This document shows, in pieces, positions 15,911 through 24,057 of a stretch of 64,000 nt of DNA. The notes under the pieces were generated by a model. The model was not told where the DNA came from. It was given only the letters and a program-made list of their open reading frames with translations, and did no database searches. The translations under genes were made by a program, and so were the position numbers. Each line of letters opens with the position of its first letter. The stretch's first letter is position 1. Origin of the DNA: Rubricoccus marinus (lineage in GTDB: Bacteria; Bacteroidota; Rhodothermia; Rhodothermales; Rubricoccaceae); contig NZ_MQWB01000001.1 in the NCBI RefSeq assembly GCF_002257665.1, forward strand, positions 3,669,119-3,733,118. Reading direction: 5' to 3'.

Positions 15911-18133
15911 TCAGAACGCGACGCGGAGGCTCACGCGCACGCTGCGTCCGGGCGAGAGGATGCCGTACGGGCGGTACCGCGAGAGCGGGTCCACGTACGC
16001 CGCGTCGGTCAGGTTGTCCAGCGCTAGGACGGGCGTGATCGTGGCGCCAGAGGCCTGGAAGGCGGCACTCAGGCTCGCGTCCCACGTCGTGTACGCGTCG
16101 GTCGGGATCTCGCTGGGCAGCTCGGGGCGCGTCTGCGAAGCCGTAAACGTGGGGCCGAAGCGGACCTCCACGTCCCGCGCCGGTCCGATCCGCTCCGCGC
16201 TGTACTCCACCACGGTTTCGAGCCGCGCCGGCGGCACGAACGGCAGCGGTACGTCGGTGTCGAGGTTGTCACTGCGCGTGAGATCGCCCTGCAGGTGCAC
16301 GCCCAAGCCGTGCAGCACGTGCGGGTGGATGTCCAACCGCACCTCGGCGCCGTACAGCCGCGCCTGCGCCTGGGTGAAGTCGAAGATCTCGAACCCGCTC
16401 TCGTCGTCGATCTCGCCAGAGGCCAGCGGGTAGATGTAGCCGTCGATGCGGTTGACGAACGCGGCGGCTTCGAGGTATACGTGCGGCGTGAAGTAGCGGA
16501 CCGTCCCGTCGAGCGCGAGGCTGGCCTCTGGCGTGAGGTCCGCGTTGCCGCGCTCAAAGCGGAGCGTGCCTTCGTGGACGCCGTTGCCGAACAGCTCTTG
16601 CAGGACCGGCGCGCGGAAGGCCCGGCCCAGGTTGGCGGCAAACGAGAGGTCGGTCCGTGGCTGGTACGCCGCGCCGATCGCGCCCGTCAGTGCCGTGTAC
16701 GAGCGCGTCTGGGCCTCTACGCCCAGGTCCGGCGCGCTGTCCACGTCTAGGCTTCTGGCGTCGAAGCGGAGCCCGGCGTCCAGCGTCACGCGCGAGAGGA
16801 TCAACTGCTCTGCGACGTACACGGCGCCGTTGAGCGTCTGCCCGCCTGGGATCAGCGTTTCCTCCGCGAGGGTCTCGTTCGTCTGCGCCATCCCGCTCAC
16901 GCCGATCGTGCCAAAGACGCGCCCGATCGGACGGTGGTGGAGGCGCGCGTCGAGCGTGCCCGTCGTGAGGCGGAGGGAGAGCTCGGCCTCGTCGGCCTCT
17001 TCGAACTCAAGGCGGCGGTTCTGCTGCGCCGCGCCGATGATCTCGATGCGGTCGCCAGAGGCCAGACGTGTCTCGCCGCGGAGCACGGCGCGGTCATGGC
17101 TCACGCGCTGGAACGGCGCGCCGATCTCGAACCGGCTCAGGTCTCCCAACTCGTCCGCCTCCTCCGGCTCGAAAAGGCCGAGCTGCTGCTCAAACCGGCC
17201 GAGCTCTGCCACAACCTCGCCTCTGGCGAAACGCCGCCCCGCGCGGGCCGAGAGCGTGAACTGCTCCTGCGCCGTGTTGGGAATCAGCGCCTGGGGGGTG
17301 CGGACCTGCCCCGCTCGGAGTCCGCCGACGCGTGCTTCGGCGCCCCAGTCGGCGCCAGAGGCTCCGGCGCGGAGTTGGCCAGCGGCGCTCTGCGCCATGC
17401 TCACGCCTGTCACCTGCGCCGTCGCGCCGAACGCGCCGAGGTCGAATAGGTCGTCCTGGACGGTCTGGATCACGCCGCCCAGCGCGTCCGACCCGTAGAG
17501 CAGGCTTGCCGGGCCGCGTACCACCTCGATGCCGTCCACGTCCGCGCCGCCGATCTCGGGGCCGTGCTCGTCGCCCCAGCCCTGGCCTTCTTGGCGCACG
17601 CCGTCGTTGACGATCAGCACGCGCTGCGCCGTCAGTCCGCGCACGACGGGCTTGGCGACGGCCGGGCCGGTCCGCAAGAGGCGCACGCCGGCCACGTCCT
17701 CAAGCGCGTCCATCGGAGAGCCCGTAGCCTCGCGCTGCAACTCCCGCGCGGTAATCACGGCGACGGACTGCGGCGTCGTGAGGATGTCCGACGCCCCGGA
17801 ACGCGCCGTTACGGTGATCACGGGCGCTTCCACGGCCGAATCCTGCAGGGCGACGTCGTACACGGTCCCGCCGGAGGCTACCGTGACAGCTTCGGTGCGC
17901 GAGGTATAGCCTACAAAGGAGACCACCACCCGGTAGACGCCGGCGCCCGGAAGCGCAACGGTGTACCGCCCGTCGGCGTCGGTCGCGGCACCAGAGGCCA
18001 GTTGGGGGAGGAAAACGGTGGCGCCGGGAAGCGCCTCGCCGGTTTGGGCGTCGGTGACGCGTCCGGAGAGTGTTTGCGCGTGAGCGCCAGCGGCAAGACC
18101 GACGAGGGCGGCCGCGAGGAAAAAGCGGAGCAT
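15911..18133 (-). CDS. TonB-dependent outer-membrane receptor with N-terminal carboxypeptidase-regulatory-like domain
   Basis: 740 residues from the ATG at 18133 (signal peptide ending GAHAQ). An Ig-like CarboxypepD_reg domain covers about residues 20-105 (LSGRVTDAQTGEALPGATV). The plug follows (ITARELQREATGSPMDALEDVAGV, PVVRGLTAQRVLIVNDGVRQ, EVVRGPASLLYGSDALGG), then a 22-strand-type barrel ending SLRVAF with the C-terminal Phe typical of outer-membrane proteins. The plug style resembles receptors for metals or metal chelates. The His-rich secreted protein gene lies 91 bases upstream on the same strand, which supports a metal role. The substrate is inference only. Confidence 0.9.
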   Translation of the reverse strand: MLRFFLAAALVGLAAGAHAQTLSGRVTDAQTGEALPGATVFLPQLASGAATDADGRYTVALPGAGVYRVVVSFVGYTSRTEAVTVASGGTVYDVALQDSAVEAPVITVTARSGASDILTTPQSVAVITARELQREATGSPMDALEDVAGVRLLRTGPAVAKPVVRGLTAQRVLIVNDGVRQEGQGWGDEHGPEIGGADVDGIEVVRGPASLLYGSDALGGVIQTVQDDLFDLGAFGATAQVTGVSMAQSAAGQLRAGASGADWGAEARVGGLRAGQVRTPQALIPNTAQEQFTLSARAGRRFARGEVVAELGRFEQQLGLFEPEEADELGDLSRFEIGAPFQRVSHDRAVLRGETRLASGDRIEIIGAAQQNRRLEFEEADEAELSLRLTTGTLDARLHHRPIGRVFGTIGVSGMAQTNETLAEETLIPGGQTLNGAVYVAEQLILSRVTLDAGLRFDARSLDVDSAPDLGVEAQTRSYTALTGAIGAAYQPRTDLSFAANLGRAFRAPVLQELFGNGVHEGTLRFERGNADLTPEASLALDGTVRYFTPHVYLEAAAFVNRIDGYIYPLASGEIDDESGFEIFDFTQAQARLYGAEVRLDIHPHVLHGLGVHLQGDLTRSDNLDTDVPLPFVPPARLETVVEYSAERIGPARDVEVRFGPTFTASQTRPELPSEIPTDAYTTWDASLSAAFQASGATITPVLALDNLTDAAYVDPLSRYRPYGILSPGRSVRVSLRVAF

Positions 18134-18224
18134 AGAAAACCACAGGGAGGCGGGGCGCACCGGGCGACCCACAGGGCATACAGGACACGAAGCCTCTGGC
18201 GCTCGGTATGGCGCTCGAGAGGCG

Positions 18225-18602
18225 TCAGGCCTGCACGGGTGGTCCTCTGGCGCCCTGCGTCGTAAGCGCGCCCGGGAGAAGCGCGAATGCTTCTCGGGTG
18301 TGCAACGTGCCGCTCGGCTCTGGCTCGGCCCCGTCGCTCCGCGCCATCGCGACCGCTCCAGAGGCGGCGGCGCACAGCACGCAGAGGAGGTGATCCGCCA
18401 GAGGCTCAGGGCAGGGCGGGACCACCTCGGTCCCGTGCGTGCTGGCGCCCGCGTGGTGATGATGCTCCGCCGTTGCGTGCCGCTCTCGTGTCTCCGCCGT
18501 TTCCTCCGCATGCGCCGCCCGGTGGACCACCGGCGCGACGGTCCCGCCCGTCGTCAGGACGGCGAGCAGCAGGAGCGCGATAAAGGAGCGGAAGCCGGAC
18601 AC
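18225..18602 (-). CDS. His-rich small secreted protein, putative metal binder
   Basis: 125 residues from a GTG at 18602. A signal peptide (FIALLLLAVLTTGGTVA) is followed by a His cluster (HRAAHAEETAETRERHATAEHHHHAG), then PCPEPLADHLLCVLCAAASG, with three cysteines and another His. Small His/Cys-rich exported proteins of this shape often accompany metal-uptake TBDR genes. The TBDR gene 91 bases downstream on the same strand fits. A TAGCTTGA box sits so close to the start (18607-18614) that the transcript may be nearly leaderless. Family unrecognised. Confidence 0.65.
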   Translation of the reverse strand: MSGFRSFIALLLLAVLTTGGTVAPVVHRAAHAEETAETRERHATAEHHHHAGASTHGTEVVPPCPEPLADHLLCVLCAAASGAVAMARSDGAEPEPSGTLHTREAFALLPGALTTQGARGPPVQA

Positions 18603-18606
18603 AGAT

Positions 18607-18614
18607 TCAAGCTA
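18607..18614 (-). promoter_or_regulatory. Putative -7 box (TAGCTTGA) almost at the start codon
   Basis: On the minus strand TAGCTTGA ends 4 bases before the GTG at 18602, so the RNA would start at or inside the codon. Confidence 0.3.
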
Positions 18615-18737
18615 CGGCGCCAGAGGCGGCGGCCCTGCTAGGCCTCTGGCGCCGGCACGGCGCGCGGCGTTGCGGGTGGGCCGTGTAACCGGCGGGAGGT
18701 GCAGCCGTAGGGCAGCGAGCACCTCACCCCCCGTCCC

Positions 18738-19004
18738 ATGACCTTCGGCACCGTCACCTCTTACAGCTCCAAACGCAAAACCGGAACGGTTACCTGCGCC
18801 TCTGGCGCCGCCTTCCCGTTCTCGTCCGCCGAGCCGCTCGTCCTCGGGGAGAAGGTCAAGTTCTGCGCGATCGGCGGCATCGCCGGAGTGTACGCGATCC
18901 ACGTGGAGTCCGTCTCACACTCCCATGCCGCCCGCCGCGCCACGCAGGCCCGCCGCCCGGTCTGGCTTCCCACGCGCGCGCCGCGCCTCGCGCTCGCGGC
19001 CTAG
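18738..19004 (+). CDS. Small cold-shock-domain-like protein
   Basis: 88 residues. The first 60 resemble a cold-shock OB fold (MTFGTVTSYSSKRKTGTVTCASGAAFPFSSAEPLVLGEKVKF), but the usual RNP1 signature KGFGFI is missing, so nucleic-acid binding is uncertain. A basic tail (SHAARRATQARRPVW) ends in a run of Ala, Arg and Pro. The ASG in the middle is encoded by the iterated 9-mer. Hypothetical with a plausible fold. It is divergent from the His-rich protein gene, 135 bases away. Confidence 0.55.
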   Translation: MTFGTVTSYSSKRKTGTVTCASGAAFPFSSAEPLVLGEKVKFCAIGGIAGVYAIHVESVSHSHAARRATQARRPVWLPTRAPRLALAA

Positions 19005-19010
19005 CACCGG

Positions 19011-19028
19011 CGCCAGAGGCCTCTGGCG
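19011..19028. repeat. Iterated palindrome in the opposite arm order
   Basis: CGCCAGAGGCCTCTGGCG, 6 bases after the cold-shock-like gene stop. Confidence 0.9.
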
Positions 19029-19043
19029 AGAGCCCCAACGCAC

Positions 19044-19075
19044 AACGCTCCCCCGACGCGAGTCAGGGGAGCGTT
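19044..19075 (-). terminator. Hairpin downstream of the tRNA cluster
   Basis: A 10-bp stem, AACGCTCCCC at 19044-19053 paired with GGGGAGCGTT at 19066-19075, immediately after tRNA-Cys in the direction of transcription. The T tract is weak. Confidence 0.6.
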
Positions 19076-19081
19076 CGTGTG

Positions 19082-19152
19082 AGGTCCCGAGCGGATTTGA
19101 ACCGCTGTAGCAGCTTTTGCAGAGCTGTGCCTAGCCACTCGGCCACGGGACC
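19082..19152 (-). tRNA. tRNA-Cys (anticodon GCA)
   Basis: A 71-base cloverleaf on the minus strand. The acceptor stem is GGTCCCG/CGGGACC with discriminator T. The anticodon stem CAGCT/AGCTG carries loop CTGCAAA. The CCA end is not encoded. It is last in a three-tRNA cluster. Confidence 0.93.
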
Positions 19153-19189
19153 CGGTGCGCCGAAGATACGGCCTCGGCCGGCAGGATCG

Positions 19190-19263
19190 CGAGCCCGGCA
19201 GGACTCGAACCTGCGACATGCAACTTAGAAGGTTGCCGCTCTATCCAGCTGAGCTACGGGCCC
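19190..19263 (-). tRNA. tRNA-Arg (anticodon TCT)
   Basis: A 74-base cloverleaf. The acceptor is GGGCCCG paired with CGGGCTC (one G-T pair), discriminator G. The anticodon loop CTTCTAA lies between GCAAC and GTTGC. It reads AGA and AGG, the Arg codons contained in CGCCAGAGGC. CCA is not encoded. Confidence 0.93.
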
Positions 19264-19266
19264 AAG

Positions 19267-19301
19267 GCCTCTGGCGCCAGCGCGCAGGTCGCGCCAGAGG
19301 C
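19267..19301. repeat. Hairpin of two iterated 9-mers between tRNA genes
   Basis: GCCTCTGGCGC at 19267-19277 pairs with GCGCCAGAGGC at 19291-19301 with a 13-base loop, in the spacer between tRNA-Pro and tRNA-Arg. It may affect processing. Confidence 0.8.
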
Positions 19302-19305
19302 GGTG

Positions 19306-19379
19306 TCGGGGTGGCCGGATTCGAACCGACGACTTCTCGCTCCCAAAGCGAGTGCTCTACCGGACTGAGCTACACCCCG
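19306..19379 (-). tRNA. tRNA-Pro (anticodon TGG)
   Basis: A 74-base cloverleaf. The acceptor is CGGGGTG/CACCCCG with discriminator A. The anticodon stem CTCGC/GCGAG carries loop TTTGGGA. CCA is not encoded. Confidence 0.93.
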
Positions 19380-19386
19380 AAGGTGT

Positions 19387-19411
19387 CGCCTCTGGCGTAC
19401 CGCCAGAGGCG
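19387..19411 (-). terminator. Iterated-motif hairpin ending the rpmB-rpmG-DUF4295 operon
   Basis: CGCCTCTGGCG at 19387-19397 and CGCCAGAGGCG at 19401-19411 form an 11-bp stem with a 3-base loop, 7 bases after the DUF4295 stop. There is no T tract. Confidence 0.6.
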
Positions 19412-19418
19412 AGAGTCA

Positions 19419-19592
19419 CTAGGCAGCCTTGGCGGCTTTCAGCTCGTCCTGCACCTGGTCGGCTTCGACCATGCGGGAGCGGAACTCGAACTCGCCGTTC
19501 TGCTTCTTCGCAGCGACGATGATCTTGGCCATCTGCTTCTGCGGGGCGCCGCCACGGTTGGTGCGCTGGTTCTTGGAGACCTTCTTGGCCAT
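19419..19592 (-). CDS. DUF4295 family small basic protein
   Basis: 57 residues: MAKKVSKNQRTNRGGAPQKQ at the start, then KIIVAAKKQNGEFEFRSRMV and a Lys/Ala-rich tail. Length, composition and position directly after rpmB and rpmG match DUF4295, a Bacteroidota-specific protein found at this locus. It may be ribosome-associated, but that is inference from the neighbourhood. It contains no iterated 9-mer. Confidence 0.85.
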   Translation of the reverse strand: MAKKVSKNQRTNRGGAPQKQMAKIIVAAKKQNGEFEFRSRMVEADQVQDELKAAKAA

Positions 19593-19672
19593 CGGAGTGG
19601 GGGTCTAGTGCGAGAGAGCTGCGGTGCCAGAGGGTACGCCTCTGGCGGGGGCGGCGCAGGTGCGCCGCGCGG

Positions 19673-19843
19673 CTACTTGATCTCGCGGTGGAGGGTGTGC
19701 TTGCGGAGCTTCGCGTTGTACTTCTTCAACTCCAGGCGCTGCGTGGTGTTGCGACGGTTCTTCGTCGTGGAGTACCGCGAGGTGCCGGGCGCCTCGGTGC
19801 ACTCGAGGGTGACCTGGATGCGTGCGTCTTTGCCCTTTGCCAT
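19673..19843 (-). CDS. rpmG: 50S ribosomal protein L33
   Basis: 56 residues with the L33 core ([43 protein letters not shown]). Only one cysteine is present, so this is the zinc-free form rather than the four-Cys zinc ribbon. It lies between rpmB (41 bases upstream) and the DUF4295 gene (80 bases downstream), which is the conserved Bacteroidota order. The spacer after it carries a single iterated 9-mer, but the gene has none. Confidence 0.95.
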   Translation of the reverse strand: MAKGKDARIQVTLECTEAPGTSRYSTTKNRRNTTQRLELKKYNAKLRKHTLHREIK

Positions 19844-19884
19844 CGAATCGGGAGTCTAAATGCGCCAGAGGCGCGAGTTCGAGA

Positions 19885-20121
19885 TCAGACGCGGACGCCC
19901 TGGGCGCGCGCTTCCTTCAGAACAGCGGTGATGCCGTTCTTGTTGATCGTCTTCAGCGTCTGCGCCGAGATCCGGAGGGTGACCCAGCGGTCCTCCTCAG
20001 GGATGTAGAACCGCTTCTTTTGGAGGTTCACGTTGAAACGCCGCCGCACCTTGTTGTGAGCGTGCGAGACGTGGTTGCCGGCCATCGGGCCCTTGCCCGT
20101 CAGTTGGTCCTTGCGTGCCAT
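19885..20121 (-). CDS. rpmB: 50S ribosomal protein L28
   Basis: 78 residues from the ATG at 20121 (MARKDQLTGKGPMAGNHVSH). The HAHNKVRRRFNVNLQKKRFYIPEE and WVTLRISAQTLKTINKNG segments are typical of L28. The open frame continues 30 codons upstream, but that part is not L28-like. It is the first gene of the rpmB-rpmG-DUF4295 unit. It contains no copy of the iterated 9-mer. Confidence 0.95.
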   Translation of the reverse strand: MARKDQLTGKGPMAGNHVSHAHNKVRRRFNVNLQKKRFYIPEEDRWVTLRISAQTLKTINKNGITAVLKEARAQGVRV

Positions 20122-20331
20122 CGGATCGTCGGAGGGGGAGCCGGAGCTCCTGTTCGGTCGCAGAAAAACGCCCCACCGGAGCCGCTGGCGCGGATGGCGG
20201 GGCAGAGCCACGAAACCTACGGAGCCGGAGGGGCCAGCTCCAAGTGTTGAGCGCGTGGATCGTGTGAGACGCGGGCGAAGAACGAGAGGCTCCTGGCGCC
20301 AGAGGCGCCGCCCGCGAGGCCTCGCCAGAGG

Positions 20332-21573
20332 CTAAAAGATGCCCAACCGGAGCTGGACGACGTGGTTACGGCGTCCGAGCTGCCCCAGCGTCCGCCCGTC
20401 TTCCACGCCGTAGGTGGCGTAGTCGATCTGGAGGTACTTGAGGTCCAGGCCGACGCCTGCGGTGGGGTACCCCTGCGCGAGCCCGGCCCGGAGGTTCATG
20501 AATCCCGCCAGACGCGCCTGCGCGCCGAGGCGTACGCCCGCCTCTGGGCCCTGGTCGAATTCGCTCGTAGAGCCGCTGATCCAGTCCGCCGAGACGGCGA
20601 GGTCGTTGAGGGGCGACGCGGCGGGCAGGCCGATGGTGTAGGCCGCGCCCATGCGGAGGACCGGGGTCGCCGAGCGGGCTGCGAAGCGCGCTTCCAAGCC
20701 TGCGATCTCGGCCGGGTCGTCTGCAGGCTCAGGCTCGTCCTCTGGCGTCGAGATGGCCCAGGACTCGCTGTAGGTCAGGTCCCCGACGCCTCCGATGTTG
20801 CTGACCGCCATGCCGAGGTTCAGGCCAGGAAGCAGGAAGTCCTCGCTGACGACGCCCGCGCTAAGCGCGATGCCTTCGCCTTTCAGGAGGTACAGCTTCT
20901 CATCGTCCGGCTCCAACTGGTCCACGAAGTCGGCTTTGGCGCTTACACGGCGCTGCACGTAGGCCGCGCTCACGCCGATGGAGAGCGGGAAGTCCGGCAG
21001 GTCCATCGCGGCGACGACCGGCACGACGAAGTCGGCCTGCGAGTACGCGTCTAGAAACGGCACGCCGACGCCTCCGCGGTTCACCTTGGCTCGCGAGCGC
21101 ACGTTTCCAAAGGCGCCGACGCCGATCGCCAGAGGCCCCGCGCCGAACTGGACGGAGAGGGCCTCGGCGGTCGCGTCGAGCGTTTTCTGGTTCCGCCCGA
21201 CCTCCAACGCCTCGTCGTAGAGCGCGCGGAGGCGGTCCGGGTCGGTGTCGTTGATGGTGTCCAGGCCTTCTTCGAGCGCCGGTCCGAAATCGTCGCGGTA
21301 GAACGTGTAGGCCTCCCACGCGTCGCCGCCAATACCCGCTTGGGCGCCGACAACCGTGAGACGGAAGCCATCCAAGCTGGCGAGGTGCGCCGGGTTGGAA
21401 AAGAAAGACGTCTCTGCCCGCGGGACTGCGGTCACGGCGTCCCCCATCGCGAGGGCCGTGATCTCCGGGACGTCAACGGCCGCGTCCTGCGACATCGCGC
21501 CAAACCGGTACTGGGCCGAGGCCTCTGGCGTGGCGGCGGCCAGGGCGAGAAGAGATAGAGCGAGCGCGCGCAT
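20332..21573 (-). CDS. PorV/TraF-like outer-membrane beta-barrel protein
   Basis: 413 residues. The signal peptide ends TPEASAQ, where PEAS is encoded by the iterated 9-mer at 21521. The mature protein begins like the PorV/TraF-type barrels (ALAMGDAVTAVPRAETSFFSNPAHLASLDGF), and alternating strands end NHVVQLRLGIF with a C-terminal Phe. PorV relatives are outer-membrane partners of type IX secretion or general porin-like barrels; which applies here is unknown. It follows the TPR lipoprotein gene by 42 bases on the same strand, so the two are probably co-transcribed. Confidence 0.75.
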   Translation of the reverse strand: MRALALSLLALAAATPEASAQYRFGAMSQDAAVDVPEITALAMGDAVTAVPRAETSFFSNPAHLASLDGFRLTVVGAQAGIGGDAWEAYTFYRDDFGPALEEGLDTINDTDPDRLRALYDEALEVGRNQKTLDATAEALSVQFGAGPLAIGVGAFGNVRSRAKVNRGGVGVPFLDAYSQADFVVPVVAAMDLPDFPLSIGVSAAYVQRRVSAKADFVDQLEPDDEKLYLLKGEGIALSAGVVSEDFLLPGLNLGMAVSNIGGVGDLTYSESWAISTPEDEPEPADDPAEIAGLEARFAARSATPVLRMGAAYTIGLPAASPLNDLAVSADWISGSTSEFDQGPEAGVRLGAQARLAGFMNLRAGLAQGYPTAGVGLDLKYLQIDYATYGVEDGRTLGQLGRRNHVVQLRLGIF

Positions 21574-21595
21574 AAAGCCGGTGGTGGGGAAGTGC

Positions 21596-21613
21596 GCCTC
21601 TGGCGCCAGAGGC
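21596..21613. repeat. 18-bp iterated palindrome inside an operon gap
   Basis: Perfect GCCTCTGGCGCCAGAGGC within the 42-base gap between two co-directional genes. Confidence 0.9.
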
Positions 21614-21615
21614 GA

Positions 21616-22527
21616 TCAGGTGCCGGTGCAGTAGGGCGCGAGGTCGTCGCGGAACTCCTGGTACACGTCGAGGACGAGCCCGACGAGCTCGGTGGAAACG
21701 TCGCCGGCGTCGAGGACTTCGGTGCGGAGGTCGATGGAGACGAGCGCTTCGCCGAAGTCCGCGATGGCGTCCTCTGAGAAGTCGCGGAGTGCGGTTTCGT
21801 CCATGTTGCGCGGGCAGATGCCGAGCGTTTCGTCGGAGAGCCTGTACCAGTCGGTCTGGGTGTTGAGGTCCTCGGTGATAAAGCCGTAGGTCTTCAGCAC
21901 GAGCGAGACCGCGTTCATGGCGAGCGCAGACGCGATGTGATCGTCGGTGAGCTCGGGGTCGACGGCGCGGAGGGCGCCGATGGCGGCCGCCCGGTCGTAG
22001 TTGAGCTCGCCGTCTACGATGCCGTTGCAGAGGAAATCGGCGGGGCGGACCACGTCGTTGATGACGGGGTCGAGCAGTTCGAGAACGCGAGTCGCGACGG
22101 GCGCGCGGACGAGGTAGTCGTCGTAGCCGTCAAAGTCCCGGGGGTCGAACGCCTCGGCGTCGGGATCGTCGGCGTAGGGGCACGTCCCGGCTTTCTGGGG
22201 GGCGAAAGCGGCGCCAGAGGCTCCGGTCAGGCCGCCAGCAGACACTTCGCGAGAGAAGGTCCGCGCGATCTCGTCCAGGTTGGCGATCCCGAGGTCTGCC
22301 TGCTCGAACAGGGCGGCCGCGAGCTCGATGCGGAGAACGGCGCTCGTCGGGTCGTTCGCGAAGCCCTCTTCGTACAGCTCGACGGCGCGGTTGATGTCGC
22401 CGGCTTGCCGCGCGATCCGGGCGTCAGCGAGGAGGTCGTCTGGGTTGCTTGGGAACGACGTGCTCTGGTCGCAAGCCGAGAGCGTCAGGGCAAAAGCAAG
22501 GGCGACCAGGAAGGCAGGGAAACGCAT
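21616..22527 (-). CDS. TPR-containing lipoprotein
   Basis: 303 residues from the ATG at 22527. The lipoprotein signal is FALTLSACDQ, with the Cys near residue 19. A tetratricopeptide-like repeat pair covers about residues 35-80 (ARIARQAGDINRAVELYEEGFANDPTSAVLRIELAAALFEQ). The rest is acidic and helical with three further Cys (GTCPYAD, DFLCNG, GICPRN) and a final Cys near the end. Function unknown. It probably acts with the barrel encoded 42 bases downstream, as lipoprotein-porin pairs often do. Confidence 0.72.
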   Translation of the reverse strand: MRFPAFLVALAFALTLSACDQSTSFPSNPDDLLADARIARQAGDINRAVELYEEGFANDPTSAVLRIELAAALFEQADLGIANLDEIARTFSREVSAGGLTGASGAAFAPQKAGTCPYADDPDAEAFDPRDFDGYDDYLVRAPVATRVLELLDPVINDVVRPADFLCNGIVDGELNYDRAAAIGALRAVDPELTDDHIASALAMNAVSLVLKTYGFITEDLNTQTDWYRLSDETLGICPRNMDETALRDFSEDAIADFGEALVSIDLRTEVLDAGDVSTELVGLVLDVYQEFRDDLAPYCTGT

Positions 22528-22730
22528 AGTGGCGGAGAGTCGAGAAGCGCGCGGCGTGCGGACAGGGCACGGTCCCACCGGGTATCGGCACGTGGGACGC
22601 CGTGGTTAATCCCGCGCCGCTCTTTTGTATGTGGAAGCACATGTGAGCGGACTCTTTCAACCTACTCTACGGCAGCTTTCCGGGCTAGCAAGATCCCCCA
22701 TCCGAAGGTGTGGCTTTCCTGAGGATCGTC

Positions 22731-22748
22731 CGCCAGAGGCCTCTGGCG
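22731..22748. repeat. Iterated palindrome in the opposite arm order
   Basis: CGCCAGAGGCCTCTGGCG, 25 bases after the ABC permease stop. Confidence 0.9.
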
Positions 22749-22773
22749 ATGGGGAGCGTGCTCCACCGTGCGG

Positions 22774-24057
22774 TTAGGCGCCCTCCTGAACGGCCCGCGC
22801 GGGCTCGGTCTGCGCCGCTCGCGTAGCGGGGTACAGCGCCGCGAGGGCGCACATCGTGATGGACACCAGGACGACCACGGCCACGTCGAACGGCCGCACA
22901 GCGACGGGGTAGCTGTCGATCACGAACGAGCCCGCCTCCGCCAAAGGCACGAGCTCGAAAGTGCCCTGCACCCAGCAGATCAGAAGGCCCACCGCAAGGC
23001 CGATCCCGGTCCCGATGCCGCCGACGAGCATGCCTTCCAAGAGGAAGATGCGGCGGATGTCCTTCCGGCTCGCGCCCATCGCCTGAAGCACGCCCAGATC
23101 GCGACGTTTCTCGATCACGGTCATGGTCAGCGCGCCGACGATGTTGAACGCGGCCACGACGACGATGAGCACGAGAATGGCGCTTGCGGCCCACTTCTCC
23201 AGCCGCATCACGCCGTAGAGCGACGCTTGAAGGTCGTACCACGTGAGCACGCTGAACTGCTCGGGGTCCAGCCTCTGGCGCAAGAGGTCCTGGACGGCCG
23301 CGGCGTCATCCAAGTCCGTCAGGCGGAGGTCAATGCCGCTGACGCGGCCGGCCATACGGAACAGGCGTTGGCCTTCTTCCAGGCCCACAAAGACGTGGCT
23401 CTCGTCGTAGGCAGGCTCCAATTCGTAGATGCCGCGCACGTCGAAGCCCTGCTGGGACGGCAAGCCGAACGGGTACGCCACGAGCGCGCGCTCCAGGGCG
23501 GGTGCGGAAAGGAGCGAGACCTCGGTCCCGGCCGTCGCCACGTCGCCTTCGGGCGTGGCTTGCGTTCCCGCCTGCACGCCGGAGCGCGCCGCGAGCGAGG
23601 CGCCCATCACGAGCCCAGGCGGCCCCTCGCGCCGGGCCAGGTCGAAGGCGCCTTGCCGGATGGCGCCCGCCGTGGCGGAGTCCAGCGCGGCCGGGTCCAC
23701 GCCGCGAACGGTCACGACCTGGTTGAGCGCCGGGGCCTCTGGCGCGGTCAGCAGCGCCTTGCCCTCCACGTACGGCGTGGCGGAGACGACGCCCTCGACG
23801 CCAGAGGCGAGCTCGACGAGCCCTTCGGGGTCCTCCAAGCCGCGTCCGCCCACGGCTTCGATGCGGACGTGCGGGTCCACGCTCACGAGCAGGTCTCGCA
23901 CGACGTCGTAAAACCCGTTCATCACGCTCAGCACCACGACCAGCGCGGCCACGCCCAGCGCCACGCCGCCGATGCTGATGCCGCTGATGACCGAAATCAG
24001 CGTGACGCGACGGCGGGTCGCGAGGTAGCGGCGGGCGATGAGGAGGCGGTAGTCCAC
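22774..24057 (-). CDS. LolC/LolE-type lipoprotein-releasing ABC transporter permease
   Basis: 427 residues from the GTG at 24057 (MDYRLLIARRYLATRRRVTLIS), which fits the family start. The longer frame upstream reads through iterated 9-mers and is unlikely to be translated. The order is: helix 1 (GGVALGVAALVVVLSVMNGF), a large periplasmic MacB-like domain, then FtsX helices with IEKRRDLGVLQAMGASRKDIRRIFLLEG. The complex releases lipoproteins from the inner membrane to LolA. No LolD ATPase gene is adjacent. Several lipoprotein genes in the window would be clients. Confidence 0.85.
   Translation of the reverse strand: MDYRLLIARRYLATRRRVTLISVISGISIGGVALGVAALVVVLSVMNGFYDVVRDLLVSVDPHVRIEAVGGRGLEDPEGLVELASGVEGVVSATPYVEGKALLTAPEAPALNQVVTVRGVDPAALDSATAGAIRQGAFDLARREGPPGLVMGASLAARSGVQAGTQATPEGDVATAGTEVSLLSAPALERALVAYPFGLPSQQGFDVRGIYELEPAYDESHVFVGLEEGQRLFRMAGRVSGIDLRLTDLDDAAAVQDLLRQRLDPEQFSVLTWYDLQASLYGVMRLEKWAASAILVLIVVVAAFNIVGALTMTVIEKRRDLGVLQAMGASRKDIRRIFLLEGMLVGGIGTGIGLAVGLLICWVQGTFELVPLAEAGSFVIDSYPVAVRPFDVAVVVLVSITMCALAALYPATRAAQTEPARAVQEGA

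Noticed and set aside
19155-19859. A 234-codon open frame across the tRNA and ribosomal protein genes
   Set aside because: It reads through three tRNAs and the reverse of rpmG; no protein features.
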